A program made the position numbers and the translations under genes. Source: Mesotaenium endlicherianum (taxonomy: Eukaryota; Streptophyta; Zygnematophyceae; Zygnematales; Mesotaeniaceae). Taken from it: DNA of 64,000 nt. Under the pieces are notes generated by a model. It searched no databases. It worked only from the letters and a program-made list of their open reading frames with translations, and had not been told where the DNA came from. The stretch is from contig WELA01012513.1 in assembly GCA_009602735.1 (NCBI GenBank), forward strand, positions 14,384 to 78,383. The letters run 5' to 3'. This document shows positions 1 through 13,300 of this stretch, piece after piece (the first letter of the stretch is position 1; each line of letters opens with the position of its first letter).

Positions 1-37
1 CCCCCTCCCCTCTCTCTCTCTCCCTCTCTCTCTCTCT
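1..37. repeat. (TC)n microsatellite at window edge
   Basis: Pyrimidine-rich run made mostly of TC dinucleotides with a few C insertions. It is cut by the window edge. It is a simple repeat with no coding meaning. Confidence 0.9.
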
Positions 38-2291
38 GCCAACCGTGCTGTGGACAAGATGCAATCATGTCGTTGTTGTGGCAAGCTCCTAAGAGTGGCT
101 GACAGGAGGTTCCTGAAAGACACGTCTTCATAGGAAGACACTTCTTCATAAGAATGCGAGGAGGGCCTGGGACGTTGACCAGGCGTGATGTTGCGCGTGG
201 AGCTGTTGACCCTGCGCTTGTTATATGACAATTGCAACGCAGCCAGTGAGTCAGTCAACGTGTCCGCGTAGATATTCTTTGCTCATGCCATCCTCATAGT
301 TGCACTTCCATTCCTGTGGTGGTCTATTGGTAGTATTTCTTTCTCGTCGTGCAACCAGAGAGAGAGAGACATGATTGTAGTTACTTTCTGTTATTGAAGG
401 ATTATGTTGCAATGCATCCTTACAGACATCGAAACATTTGATGTAAGTTGTAACAAGTTGCGCTTAAAAGGTCTACACGAGCAGCTGTGTAAACATGTAA
501 AAGAAAACTAGCATATGAGGTAGAAGTGATAGGGGCCTTTCGAGCCTTGTCATGCGTGCGCGGGAGAATCTCACGGAGGGAGGAGGCCTGGTGATGTGCA
601 CAGATCCTGGCATTCATGGAAGAGCACATGCGGCCGGCCACTGTGTGGAGGAGAGGCTTGTTTGGGGCTGCTGCTTCTGCTCACAAGAACTCGTCATGCT
701 TTCACAGATAGTGACGGAACTGGACGAGAACATGAAGCCTGCCACCGTCTGGAGGAGAGGCATTTTTGCCACCAAGAAGGCGCAGCCGGGTTGACACGTC
801 ACCAGAGGACGAGCTTGTGATGCGGCTCAATCTCTCCCCTGGCTGGCGCTCTTCCTCTGCGTCCTCCCCGTCTCCCTCTCCGCCGTCTCGTCCATCTCGC
901 CTTCTTCTCCTCCTTATTCTTCGCACTTCTCTCTTCCTCCAAACGTGGCGGATTGGCGGCCTCCCTCCACCGCCAGCCCCGTCCGCCTTCAGTTTCTTCC
1001 TTCTCCTCCCTCTCGTGTCGTCGAGATCTTTTTTTCCGGGCACCCTGCACTCGTGGGAAGACCTGTCGAAGCCTCGTGAAGCTGAACACTGGACAGGGAT
1101 AAGAGACGTTCCTCTTTTTGTTCAGCAAGCCGCCTGTATTCAGAGCATCCTTACAGTACACGTGGACGGGCGGGAGGGCAAGTAAGGGGAGGCTGCCGCT
1201 GCATGTTCGCCAAGGTGGGCTGCAGTCGGGCAGCAGTTAGCAGTTTCCCCAGAGGGGCAACTATCATTTCGGCTATCAGGTTTTCTGTGGGTTTTGAGGA
1301 TAATAGGTGCTATTATTTGGAGCTAGACATCTCCGATTCTTTTTACTATTTGGGGTCTCTATGAGTGCGCCCCTGTACCAGTTGCCATGTTTAGAATTTG
1401 CCTTGCGCGGGGCTGCGCATACATTACGCAAGGTCAGGTAGCTATGAGTAAGTCCAAAGTATGGCTTATGGGATAGCGAGCTGATACTTCTGGTAGACTA
1501 GTTAGGGCCCCCTAACGAGAAGACTTGGTGCGTTAGTTTGTGGGAAAGCAAAGTTGTATGTACAAAGAGATGGGACAGCAGTGTCTGGGGACATTTGTAC
1601 TAGTAGGCTGGTTGAGGCCGACAATCAATCATTGCACGTGTCACAATACGACATCATTTGGTGTATTATCATCAGCATGCTTGCAATAGTGGTTGTGCCC
1701 ACTGGCCGCTAAAACGGGGGAGCAGACTCGGTCTTCCCTCCGGCGGTAAGAAAGCCCCAGTTGCCTCCGTAAGCTGTTTAAGATCATAGATGCTGCATGG
1801 TGCGATGAAGCAATATTTACAGTTTTATTGGCAGCACAAGTGAAGGCTAATTTTGCATTTTATTGACAGAATGTTGCACTGCACCCTGAAGGTGGCCAAC
1901 TGACAAGCAACCGGTGGTGCATCAACCTGTATGAAGGAGCACGAAACAAGGACATGACGGGTAATTGATGGAGACGCCTGGGTTTTTACTACATGATATC
2001 TTTATTTCTAAGTCCTAGGGATCAGCACTGTCTACAGCTAAACAAAGAAACTCAAAAGTGATGCTTCTGGAGACCCTCATCTCACGCGGATGGGCCTAAC
2101 TCCAGCTGTTATGAAAACAAGGGACTGCTAGCTTAGACCCAGTGATCAAAGGCGTGATCAAAGGCTCGTTGAACCAAGAGTAGACACGATGATGAATCAA
2201 TCACCAGACATAATTACATGAGTTGTGAGGATTTACGGGACCACGCATTGAGGCGGCCAGTGGGCCATAAATGAAAAGAAGTTCATCAGCA
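38..2291. other. Intergenic region, no gene recognised
   Basis: No open frame here resembles a known protein. The longer frames around 550-1185 lie in purine/pyrimidine-skewed DNA and read as Arg/Ser-rich low complexity on one strand and Leu/Ser/Pro on the other, which is typical of chance frames. The right-hand part (about 1850-2291) should hold the 3' untranslated region of the minus-strand PRAF gene. No tRNA-like or repeat-element structure was seen. Confidence 0.5.
2001..2006 (-). promoter_or_regulatory. Possible poly(A) signal of the PRAF gene
   Basis: The plus strand reads TTTATT, which is AATAAA on the minus strand, about 290 bp past the PRAF stop codon. Further AATAAA matches lie at about 1823 and 1857 on the same strand, so the true signal cannot be chosen from sequence alone. 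This is an inference from spacing only. Confidence 0.3.
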
Positions 2292-2780
2292 TCAGGCTGC
2301 AGGCTTCTCTGCCTTGGCCTCAGGGGCGCCAGCGCTGCGGCCGTGCGACGGGTGCTGGACGGCCTGGATGTCGTACATCTGATGGACGCGCACTTTGTGT
2401 GTGGCCCACCACGCGTCCGCCTGCTTCTCATTGAACTGCTTGTGGCTGCACAAACACCACGTCCGCACACACAAACTTTATGAGACGGCGCAACTTCATC
2501 ACACGCTCTTGAACCTATACAACAAAGCTGAACAATCACATGTGAAACCCCTTGCACTGCTGGCGAAGTGATAGCTGAGAGGCGTAGAGAGCCAAACAGC
2601 CAAGCTGCAAACATATCTGCTGTCGCAGGAAAGTGGGGAGGCTCCAGAGGGAAGAGGGAGCTACAGGCAGTCTGAGTTTTACCTGAAGCGCACTCGTCTG
2701 AGCTCGACAAACCCCTCAGGGCTGTTTGCCAGCGTTATGTACACCCCCGACTCGGGGACCTCAATTCTTTCGTCGCCATT
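2292..2780 (-). other. BRX domain (C-terminus of PRAF)
   Basis: The domain is split by the last intron (2446-2682). Exon 15 ends with the motif SGVYITL followed by VELRRVRF. Exon 16 continues with [14 protein letters not shown] and [11 protein letters not shown], then a short Ala/Pro/Lys tail and a TGA stop. These match the BRX signature (GVYITL..., RVRFSRKRFSEKQAE.WW..N...VYE.Y). BRX domains mediate protein-protein contacts at the plasma membrane in plants. The intact core argues for a working gene. Confidence 0.92.
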
Positions 2781-5700
2781 CTTGGGAGGCCCCCCCGCGC
2801 CCCTCAAGGCTCTGGCTTCGCCCTCCCTGCCGCTGCCCCCCTCGTCGCTGCGGAACGACGCGCCGGAGAGCTGCCTCTCCGAGGGAGTCGTTGCGTCTGA
2901 GCTTGCGGGGGAGTAGAGCTCCGGAACGCAGGCGCTGCCAATGACGTCCCTCGCGGCGTTGGTGCCAGCTGGCGGCTCAGGGCCTCCTCTGCTGTCGTCG
3001 GCGTTGATGGTGACCGTGGGGCTGACGCGGGACGAGGAGGAGGGAGGGCCCACTCTCAATCCGCTGTACTCCGGGCCGTCCTCAAAGAGGCTCCTCTGGG
3101 CAGCGCCGTCGCTGCCGCTGTGATTGGGGGAGGGAGAAGAGTGGCGCTTGACCTTGCTGCCGGCGGCGGCGGCAGCAGGCGCACCGTTGGCGCCCATGCC
3201 TGTCACGCTCGCGGCCGGTGTTGTGTCGGGTGCAATGGCGGCCGATGGGCGGGCTGAGCGGGCCGCGCGCTTGGGCGACGGGTGGTCTTCAAACGCGCGG
3301 CGTCGGTTGGCGTGCTTGGAAGGGCCGGGGGAGACCAGGCCGGGCCAGTTCACCGGCCCGGTTGCTTTCGCCACCTCAGCACTCCGAGCAGCCTGCACAC
3401 TGGGGGCTCTTCCAGTTCTGGATCTCTCACCCTCACTTCTTTCACTTCTTTCACTTCTCCCGTTGCTTCCAGGTCTGTCGGCGTCGCCAGCGGAGCTGCC
3501 AGGTGGGGGGGTCTTGGGCCTGGGCCGAGACGCGACCTTCTTCATGCCTGGCGGCACGCTCGAGGACCTTGAGAGGGGGAGGTCCTTGAGGCTGCTGCCC
3601 TCAAGGGGGGCTGCCGTCTGCTCCGTAGCAGCGCCACCTGTCAGCTTCTCAGAGCTCCTCTTAAGAGGATCCGCTGTGACGTGTGTCGAGATGTCCGGGA
3701 GCTGCAGCTGGTCCAAAGCGGGTGAGGAGGGGCTGGCGTGCCGCCTCTCCTTGCCTGCAGGGCCCGTGTTCGCCGGTGAGGAGGAGGAGGGAGGGGAGGA
3801 GGATATCGGCGTGGCAGCCGCGCCCCCCCGCGACGACACGGAGTACTTGGCAGCAGCTGCGTTGGGCTTCTTGCCGCTGGCGAGGGCACTCTCCCTGGTG
3901 GGCCTCCATGAGGGCTCAGCAGACAGCGGCGGCATCCCCGGCTCCTCCACCTGGCGAGGGCCGCCCCTGTTGAAGGCCGGGGCCGAAGAGTCACCTGCGC
4001 GCCCATCGGCGGCGGCCGTGGCATCCTCGGCGGCTGCGGCGGCGGCGGAGGAGGAGGAGGAGTTGGGGCCGAAGAGCTCGGCGCCGTTGTAGCGGTACAC
4101 CTCGCCGTCGCGCAGGAAGCTCCCGAGCGACTGGTACGGCGTGCGGCTGATCTTGTCGTCGCGCACCTCGGGCTCGTGCGCCGGCATCTCTGCTGAGTGC
4201 CGCCGCTTGTCCTCCCGCCCGCCTCCCTCAACAAACCCGCCGCTGCCGCCCCCGCCGCCGCTGCCCCCGCCGCCGCCGCTCTTTGGCTCCAGCGAGGCGC
4301 GCGCTACGGGCGTGGTAGACAGCGCACGCTTCCTCTCCGAAGGAGAAGAAGAAGGAGCCCCGCCCCCGCTTGCCTTCCCCGTCTTCTTCGATCTCCGCAG
4401 CGCCTCCGGTGTATCACTGTCCGCTGAAGCCGCCGCCGCTGCCGCCGGCGGTGGCAGGCTTCCTGAGTCAGCGGACTTTCTCACGCCCTCCCCCGCGTCC
4501 TTGGGGAGGGCCCCTTCGCGGCTGCGCCTAAGGCCGCCAAAGCCCAGCCCCAGGGAGAACAGGCTGCTGCCGCCTGTCTTGCCGGCAGGGGAGCTCGTCT
4601 TCTCGGGTGCAATGAGCTCCTGCACCAGCGGGGCCACTGTGGTGCCACTTGGCATTCTCCCGTTCTCCTTCGGCGTTGTGGCTGCATGAACCTCTCCCTT
4701 TCTCGAGCCGGGGCGATGGCCGTCGCCGCTGTCGCCAGCGCTGGCACCGACGTGGCCTTCCGGAGCGTCTCGCCGCCCGGCCTTGGCGGGCCTCGCCTGA
4801 GCCGCTGCCGCTGCTGTGGCCGCCGCACGCTCCCGCTCTACTTCAAGCTTGGGCGGCAGGTAGACGACAGAGGAGGGGATGATGCCCACGTTGACGAGAG
4901 GGCCCTCGTAGAAGACACTGCCACTGCCATACTTGGCCGCGATGCGCCCAATGCGGAAGCTCCCCTCCGGCAGCTTCTTCGCCATCTCCTCCAGCTGCTT
5001 GCACACGTGCAGGCAGAGGGAGAAGCACAAGGAGAAGCAGATGATGAAAACAAAAGAGGATAAGGATGAGGAGGAGGAGGAGGAGGAGGAGGAGGAGGAG
5101 GAGAGGCGGGCAGAGGCATGCAACTCGTCAGAGCTCTGCAAGGCAAGCAGGCAGATGAGGAGTCAGGCAAAGGACTATGAAGGGGGAGAAGAGATGGAAA
5201 GAGAGGAGGGGGGTCGGAAGGGGGGGGGGGTTTGCTAACCGCTCACGCTTGCTCTGATTCCTCAGGGAAAACAGCCAGAGAGCGACATCAAGCACAAGCA
5301 CGAGATGGGCATGAAGATGAATGGGCGTGAGGAGGGGCAGTGCAGTGCGCTGCTGAGCTGTGCCGATGCTGACCTGGTTGGACATGGCTCTGATGATGTC
5401 GAGCGCAGCTTCCAGCTTGGCGCCCTCCTCGGAGGCACCCACGGCGCTGGGGGGGCCCCCTTTCTTCTTCTCGGGAGGCTTGGAGCGAGGGGTGGCCTGA
5501 GGCTGCTGCTGCTGCTGCTGCTGCGTCGTGAGCTCCTCACACTTAGCCTTCAGCTGGTCCACCTGCTCCCCTCCCCCCCAAAAATAAAAACTCCCACCAA
5601 AGAAAGAGCACGAGGGGCAAGGCAATTGTTTGGGTCAGCGCTGGGGCCGTGGGGTGTGCCTGCCGGGCCGCACCTGACCGGGGCAGACGAACAGTATCGC

Positions 5701-6062
5701 CGCCCCAGTTGTACTTGTGGTCTGAAGCATGCAATTATTACTGCCTGCACATGCGGCTGATGCTTACGCTCCCAGATGACACAAACATAGCAGGATTACA
5801 CAGATGAACAAGGGGGGGTCCAGTCTGCCGATTGCTGGAGCAGGAAATTCTCGACGGCGGGGGGCTCGCACTGCACGTGTGCATGTGATGCGTACTCATG
5901 AGCAGCAGCCCCACGGCCGTCCTTCGCAGTTTCTCCCCGCCCTTCCCTTGGGCATCAACAGGATGAAGAGGAGGCTCCTCTCTGAGGACCAGCAGACGCG
6001 GACTGACAGAAACACACCACGGGCGCAATTGCCCATGGGTGGGGCTGGGTTGAGCTCAGCTG

Positions 6063-6135
<73 letters not shown>

Positions 6136-6136
6136 N

Positions 6137-6169
<33 letters not shown>

Positions 6170-7288
6170 AGGCAAGGCAGGCAGGCAGGCAGGCAGGCAC
6201 CTGCACGCGCAGCTTGTTGACTTCGGTGCCCATGGCCTCGTTGGAGCGCCGGAGCGTCATCACCTCCAGCTCCTGCGCGCTTAGTCCACCTGGCAGGAGC
6301 GCAGGACACACATACGCGCATGCAGACGACAGACTCTCCCTCCATCAGCGACAGCTCTGCAGCATGGAGCAAGCAGTGCATCCCGTTCCCCCTTTCCTTG
6401 TGCAGGGCCTGGAGGCCAGGTGAGCAAGCCTGCCGGCAACCCACCGGTGAAGTGATTAGAGCTGAAAAGCACACACACCCACATGCGCGCGCGCACACAC
6501 ACACACGAACAAACAACAAGCCCACACACGCACTCGCGTGCATACATGGGAGAGTGTACAGGCAAATAAACAAGGGAACAATCCTGTACATACACGCACA
6601 CATGTACAAGCAGCGGAAATTGCAGACTTCTTGTCCACTGATCTGCTTCAGTCCCCCTCGGAGCACATGCATGGGACAGGCACACACGACTTCTGACCTA
6701 GGCCAGCCGTACTTCTACAGCACACCGCTCCTTCGAGGCAGGTGCATGCGGACGGGCAGCTCACCATGCGCAGCAGTGGCGGCCCCTCCTACTGCTGCTC
6801 CTGCTGCGCCCCCCGAGTCCCTGGAGCTGCGCATGGGGCTCAGCTTCCGCCTCGTGGGGCTGCTGGCCCTCTGCGGCGCGCCAGCTGGCGCCGAGGGGCT
6901 GGAGGGCCGCCGGCCAGGCGCTCTGGACCTGAAGTATGGGCCTTCTGCAGACGAGTCCACGGCAGCCGGGTGCAGCCGCGACTGGCCGCCATCTGGCGGG
7001 TCGAACGCGGACAGGAAGGCCGCAGGCACAGGGACCGAGCCCCACCTCGGCCCCAGCTGCTGCAGCTGCAGCTGGAGGTTGGTCTGGGACAGGGAGAGCT
7101 CCATGCGCTGCCTGCTCCTACCCAGAGAGCCATGCTGGGAGCCCCCCCCCCTGCCACTGCCGCTGCCGGCAGCCTCTAGCATGGCCGCGAGACTGCCTCC
7201 TCCTCCTCCTCCTCCGGCGTCCCCCAGAGACGTTCTCACTCCTGCCTGATTGGCTGCTGCACATGCGTCGCCACCGATACGCATGTGT

Positions 7289-7366
<78 letters not shown>

Positions 7367-10300
7367 NACACACACACACACACATGCACACACACACACA
7401 GAGAGAGAGAGATAGAGCATGCAGAAGGCGGGTGATTCAGCAGGGGCGGCGAGGAGGCCTTTGAGAGAGCGGATGGGCAAGGAGGAGACGAAGCCAGCTG
7501 CCGGCACGAGAGATGGGAGCATAGGAGGCACGTCTTGTACTTCCCACACATCCAGTAACGCAACAGCTGGCATCAAATGGTGCTTGCGCACGGGGCCATA
7601 CATGCACACACACGCGAGTGAGGAGGTGACGTCCCCCCACTGCTGAGCGTTGCAACCGAGAGAGAGAGAGAGAGAGCAAGAGAGGAGGAGGCTGGGCAGG
7701 GGCGGGCGCAGCAGACGGTACCCGCGGCGGCAGCAGCGTGCTTGAACTTCTCGATGTCCACGACGGCCCTGGCCTTGTGCCACATGTTGCGGCCGAGGAG
7801 CTTGCGGCCGCCCAGCGAGCTCCCCTCCGAGGCCTTGACGAGCTTGGAGTGACAGGTGTCGCACACGCGGTAGGGCCTGGCGAGGGAGGGCGCCATGGCG
7901 GCGCCCAGGAGCTTCTTGCTGCTGCAGGAGTGGCAGAAGGGCTGCCCGCAGTTGTAGCAGTTGTGGCGCTGCCGGGTGAGCGTGAACGCCTGCTTGCACT
8001 GGCTGCACATGTGGTGGTCCGCGCTCGAGGCGTGCTTGTGCTCGCAGATCACCGCCGTCACGCTCGCCCCGCACGCCACCTGTCGCTCGCGCGCGCGCAC
8101 CCGCGATTCCGACAGCACACGCATACGGGCACGTCACAGCACAACAATTAGGTCAGCCATGCGCAGTCTCTTGAGATAAGAGCGGGGGGAGCATGGGCGG
8201 AGCCAGGCTGGGCCAGCAACTGACTGGCCTGAAAGCAAGCACGCATGCCTGAAGGGGAGCGGGGCGCCCACTTCAGGGTCCACCTAAGCAGCTCCCTCTT
8301 GCCCTGCGAGTAAGAGCATGGGCTTGACTGACACATGCCAGACGAAGGAGCATACTGAACTTTCCATAAGTGCGCATACCGCTAGGCTCCCAGACGCCTC
8401 GGCAGCACCACACCATCACGTGCCGAAATGGGCAGCACAAGCAACAGTGCTCACGCACCCACCAACCCACAAACAGACACACATAAAGGTATGTGAAGAG
8501 GTCCTCCAGAAAGCAACAACAGCAAAAGCAACAGGGGCAGGGGCAGGGCAGGGTAAACAGCAGCTGCAGGAGCAGCAGCAGGAGGAAGAAGAGGGCAGTC
8601 ATTTGTTGTTTGGAGGCATTGGGCGTAGTTCTTTTGAGGGAGGCAGGGGGCGGGGCCCCACTTGAATGACGCGGCGATCGGCGAGCGCGTCCACCTTGGC
8701 AGGGGCCTCGCGGTCTCGCACGTCGCCCAACCCCAGCCGCCCGTTGGCTCCCCGCCCCCACACATACAGCTCCCCGGCGGCTGTAAGGGCTGCCACGTGG
8801 TTGGCCCCGCACGCCACGTCGTGCACCACCTTTCCCGCGAGCTCGCCCTCCACCAGAGCTGCAGGGAGGAGAAGGAGAGGGAGGAGGAGGAAAAGGAGGA
8901 AAAGAACGTTGCAAGGATTGTATGAGTTCATGAGCTGCCGGCCCATCACAAGTTACAGGAGCAAAGGCTGCTCCCCCTCCCAAGCTGGGCATGTCTATAG
9001 AACCCATCCCCTGAGAGCTTTTCTGCAATCTGCAGCAATGCTTCCACTTGTAAAAAGCAAAGCCCGAAAAAGCAAAGCCCGAAAACAGGAGCAGGCTGCC
9101 GCACTTGCACACCGGGCAAAGAACACACAACAGGTCGGGAGCTTGCGGAATTAAGCAGCGGTGACCTGCGGACTGAAGGGATGCTGCTGCCAGCTCAGCC
9201 TTACAAGGGTGAGCAAAAGTTGATCGCTGCGTGCGGGCTGACTGACATGACAGAGGCTCGCTTGTCACGAGTCACGCTCCATCATCACCAGCTGTCTGAC
9301 GAGCTGACAATCCGCCACATGTCCTGTGGAAATTACTTCATGCTGATCACGCGCGCATGCCAGGCACTCCCTATGCCTGTGTCTCTGCCCATGCCTCTGC
9401 CTATGCATATGCATGTCCCATGCCCTCATCGGTTTTTCCTGTTGATAGCAGACAGGCAAATGAGGAGCGCAGGAAGAGGAGAGGCCAGGGTGCTGACCTG
9501 GCGTTTTGGTGCCGGTGTCAGGGGTGCCCAGCTGGCCGTACGCTGAGCTGCCGACCGTGTGCACCTGCCCTTCTGATGTCAGCACCGCTGTCATGCTGTC
9601 TCCACAAGCCACCTGGAGACACAGCACAATACGACAGTGAGTGAGGCGTGCACAGCTCAGGGTCCTCCCTCAAGGCGTATGATGGTGCCAGCTGTCAAAC
9701 TTGGCCCTCGAACAGTGGTGGCTGAGAACCAGCCCGTGACTGGCATGTACCTTCACAAGCAAGAATGACACACGCCACGCTGCACAGAATGCGCAGAAAG
9801 AACGTGGCAAATTTCAAAAGTAAGCTGCAAACAGGCAAGCTGCAAACAAGGATAGCCGGGATGTCACCGTTTGTTGCTTCCACCATCTCTTCTTCCCCAC
9901 TTTGCCCCTGCCCCGCACTTGCACCTCCTATTGCTTTCCTCCCCCCCCCCTCCCCCCAGGACTCCTTCCACGTAACTGCATGCACGGCTTGTTTTGCAGA
10001 GTGGCGGCGACGGCAGACCTGGATGAGGTTGAGGTCGGCTGCGGGCTTGACCAGCATGGGCACCAGGCAGCACTCGGAGGAGCCGTGGCCCAGCTTGCCC
10101 TTGTCGCCGTCACCCCACGTGAAGAGCTGCCCCGCGGGCGTGCTGGAGGGGCTGCCGTCCGCCGCCACCACGTCCACCACGGCCGCCGTGTGCCACACGC
10201 CGCACGCCACGCGCATGGCCCTCAGGCCGCGCAGCAGCTCCACCTCTGCCGGCTTGCTCTTGCTCCTGCCGCCAGCACCCACACACACACACACAGAGGG

Positions 10301-13300
10301 ACGGAGGTGAGCAGCGGGGGCACAGAGGGCACAAAAGGTGCAGGCTCAGGGGCACAGAGAGGCATGGGTATTGTCCCTCTCTCTATGCTGGGATATACAT
10401 CTACATCTGGGTGGGCACAGCACAGGCCCCACGTCGACGAGTTCTGGGCTCTCCTATGCCCTGCATGCCACTGCGCCAGCCGGAAGGCGCGTGGAGAGTC
10501 GAGGCCATTGATCAGGCCATGATGGCGTGCATGGGGCGCACCGATACGGCAAGCGGAGCCCTCTGCTTGCCAGCGAGCGGGCGGCGGCATCAGAGCCGCA
10601 CACGCTTTGCAAGTTAGTGGCAGGTACTCTCCTCTCCCCCCCCCCCCCNNNNNNNNNNNNNNNNNNNNNNNNNNCCCCCCCCCCCCCGTCTGCCGAGCTG
10701 GGAGAAAGAGCACCCTGGTCTACCCCCTGGAGGACCAAGGGGGCTCCTTTCAGCTAGACGAAGAAGGAGAACCACACACTTGACCCCACAAGGGAGGGGC
10801 CAGCGGACAAGGCAAGAATACCTGCCATTGCCGTTTCACCAACAACAAATGCCATAAGATGCAAAATAGATAGAAATGTGTGAAGCGATAGCTTTATTTC
10901 CGCAATCGGTGATGGCGGCAGCGGCAGCGGCAGGGGGTAGAGCTCACTTGGTGTCGCCGTGGCCGAGGGCGCCAAACATGCCCTCTCCGAATGTGAAGAG
11001 GTGCCCGGCAGACGTGACGATGGCTGAGTGCCAGGGGCCGCACGCGATCTGGGCCACGCGATGCGCATCCAGCGGCGCAGCCACCTTCTTGGGCAGCCAG
11101 TGGCCCAGCCTGACGCCGTGGCCCAGCAGGCCATAGCAGTGCGCGCCGTCGCCCCACGTGTACAGCTCGCCCGCGCTCGTCACCGCGCACGTGTGGTACT
11201 CTCCGCACGCCACCTGTTCATGCTCAGCACGGCACAGCGCAGCACGACATGGCACGCACGCGTCACTTCGCTTGCAGGCCTTCGCATGCCCATGCTTGCC
11301 TTTCCCTCAGATGCGTCCTCTGAAACATCTGTGAGAAATGTTGGGAAAGTCGGGGAAGTTTTGGGGGGGGGTTATGGGGGTTGTGGGCTGGGGAGGTGAA
11401 GCCGGAGATGGATGTTTCACAGGCACTTTGTCCCGGCAAGCCAGCAGAGCGCCGATCATCATAGAGAAAAATGACGCTGCGTGCAAATGGCCAGCCGGCC
11501 AAGCTTTGGCGACTCCTCCAGTGGAAGGGAACTCGGAATGGCAGCGGGGAAAGGGGGCCAGTCCAGTCCACTGCTGCTCCCCCCCCCCCCTCCTCATCAG
11601 CCAACTAGCCCGCCCGCCCGCGGGCCAGCAAGCGGCAAGCAAGCCAGTGAGGGAGCGATGGGGAGCAAGAGGCGGCGGCGACAGGAGTGCGGACCTGCTT
11701 CTTGTTGGGGGGGGNGGATGGGGACGCTGGAGATGGCGCCCTCGACGAGCTGCGGGTGCGCCAGGTGCTGCTCCACGCCCTGCCCCAGGCGCCCGCCGAG
11801 CTCCTCGCCCCAGCAAAAGAGCTCGCCCTGCCGGTTCACGATGGCTGCGTGCCGCCCCCCGCACGCCACGCCCTTCACATCCAGCACCTTCCCCAGCTCC
11901 AGCATGCGCGGCACCAGCGAGTCTACCTTGGGGTCCTCGCTCCCGACCTCCAGGTCGCCCCCCCCCAGAACGCCGTCCCCCGTGCCCTCCCCCCAGATAA
12001 AGACGTCTCCCAGGGCGTCTCCCTCGTCGAACCCCGAGCCGGAGCCCTGGCTGGAGGCGGACATGGACAGCTGGCTGGCGTAGCTGCCGCGCATGGAGGA
12101 GTCGGCGGCGGCTGCGGTGAGGGTGCCATTGCCGTGCCGCCCGCTGAAGTTGCCCCAGGGCTCGGAGGAGGGGAGGTAGGCGCCAGGTGGCAGGATAGGG
12201 GAGGTTCGGAAGGGGGGCCCAGCGCCGTCCCAGGAGGAGTGGACAGAGTGGCCGCCGCCGCCCGGTGCGTGGGAGCCTGCCAGCGAGGACGACTCGGAAG
12301 AGCCCGCCTCCGACGACGGCGACAGCAGGTCCGGGTGGCTGCGGTTGCGTTGCTGGCCTGCCAGGTGTGAGCTCACTCGCACCGGCAGCGGGGCGGCGCT
12401 CGCCAGGTGGTTCTCGTCGTGGGGGGGGCCGTGCCTGGGGCCCGGATCGGAGATGACGGTGGGGAAGGCTGAGGGCACCATAGGGGCGCTGTGGTGTAGC
12501 CTATTGCTGGGTGGAATCTGGGCCACAACATAGAGGAGGAGGAGGAGCAGATCCCACTCGTGGTCGTCAAAATCACCCCCACCACCATCCCCTCCCTGGG
12601 GTTCAGAGCCAAGATCGTGCGATGCAGGGCACATCGCCCTTTTAGATTCTATGCACCCAAGAGGCTTACATGCAGGCATGCCTGCGCCGAGCCTCCATTC
12701 AGTCGGCCAACCGGAGCACGAAGAACCAGCCGGGCTGCCACCTGTCCGCCAGCTCAGGTGGGAGCGAGGCTTCCCTCCTGCGGTGGTCTACAAAGCAGCA
12801 GGCTGGCTGTGGCCCGTCTCTCTCTTGAGCCATTTGTTCATGCGGGAGGGGCACTGTGCCCTCTCGCGATGGCTGCAGGGACAGGGAGGACGGAGAGAAC
12901 ACTGGAGAGAGGGAGAGAGGGAGGCTGGGTCACACTCACGGGAGGGGGGGCGGGGGGGGGCTCAAAGGTGTGGAAGGGGGAGGTGCCGGGCGAGGAGTCG
13001 GAGGGGTTGCCGGGGCTGCTCTCCAGAGAGGACCAGTGGGCGGAGAAGGGGGTGGGCGTGGAGGCCTTGGAGTGGCGGCCGCTGCCGCTGTTGTTGCCGC
13101 TGGGGGCGCCGATGCGCGTGTGGCTCACGATGGCGTGCAGCGCCATGAACCAGATCTCAAACTCCTCACTGTCCTTGCAGATCTGCACCCCCACGTCGGC
13201 GCCAGAGCACAGTGCACGCACACACACACAAGCACGCACGTACGCACGTTTGCAAGCACAGACCCAGCCGGCGCAGGGCCACTCGGATCGTGTGAGGTTA

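Larger units (their letters stand above)
4901..6289 (-). other. PRAF coiled-coil segment (exons 13, 14 and start of 15)
   Basis: Exon 13 begins [18 protein letters not shown], exon 14 begins [11 protein letters not shown] and ends [11 protein letters not shown], and exon 15 begins [11 protein letters not shown]. Leu/Ile residues at heptad spacing match the coiled coil that follows FYVE in plant PRAFs (V.SL..QL..MAE.LP). A poly-Gln stretch (about seven residues) lies inside exon 14. The acceptor of exon 15 is ambiguous by one codon (4994 or 4997). The intron between exons 14 and 15 holds a long CTC tract just upstream of the acceptor. Confidence 0.8.

Noticed and set aside
702-1185. Arg-rich and Pro/Ser-rich frames near the left edge
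   Set aside because: Both strands are open because of skewed composition; no domain, no splice context, no homology recognised.
3124-4092. 322-codon open frame on the plus strand
   Set aside because: It lies opposite PRAF exon 15 in GC-rich low-complexity DNA; the minus strand fits a spliced gene ending in BRX, and the plus frame has no known domain.
5896-6687. Ser/Leu-rich frame across the (AG)n repeat
   Set aside because: It is made by a microsatellite inside a PRAF intron and includes an N.
7250-7435. Thr-His repeat protein or CRISPR-like repeat
   Set aside because: A plain (CA)n microsatellite; no spacers and no unit longer than two bases.
8050-12020. RCC1 block as a separate UVR8-like gene
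   Set aside because: The blades are joined in phase to PH, FYVE and BRX exons on the same strand, which is the PRAF arrangement.
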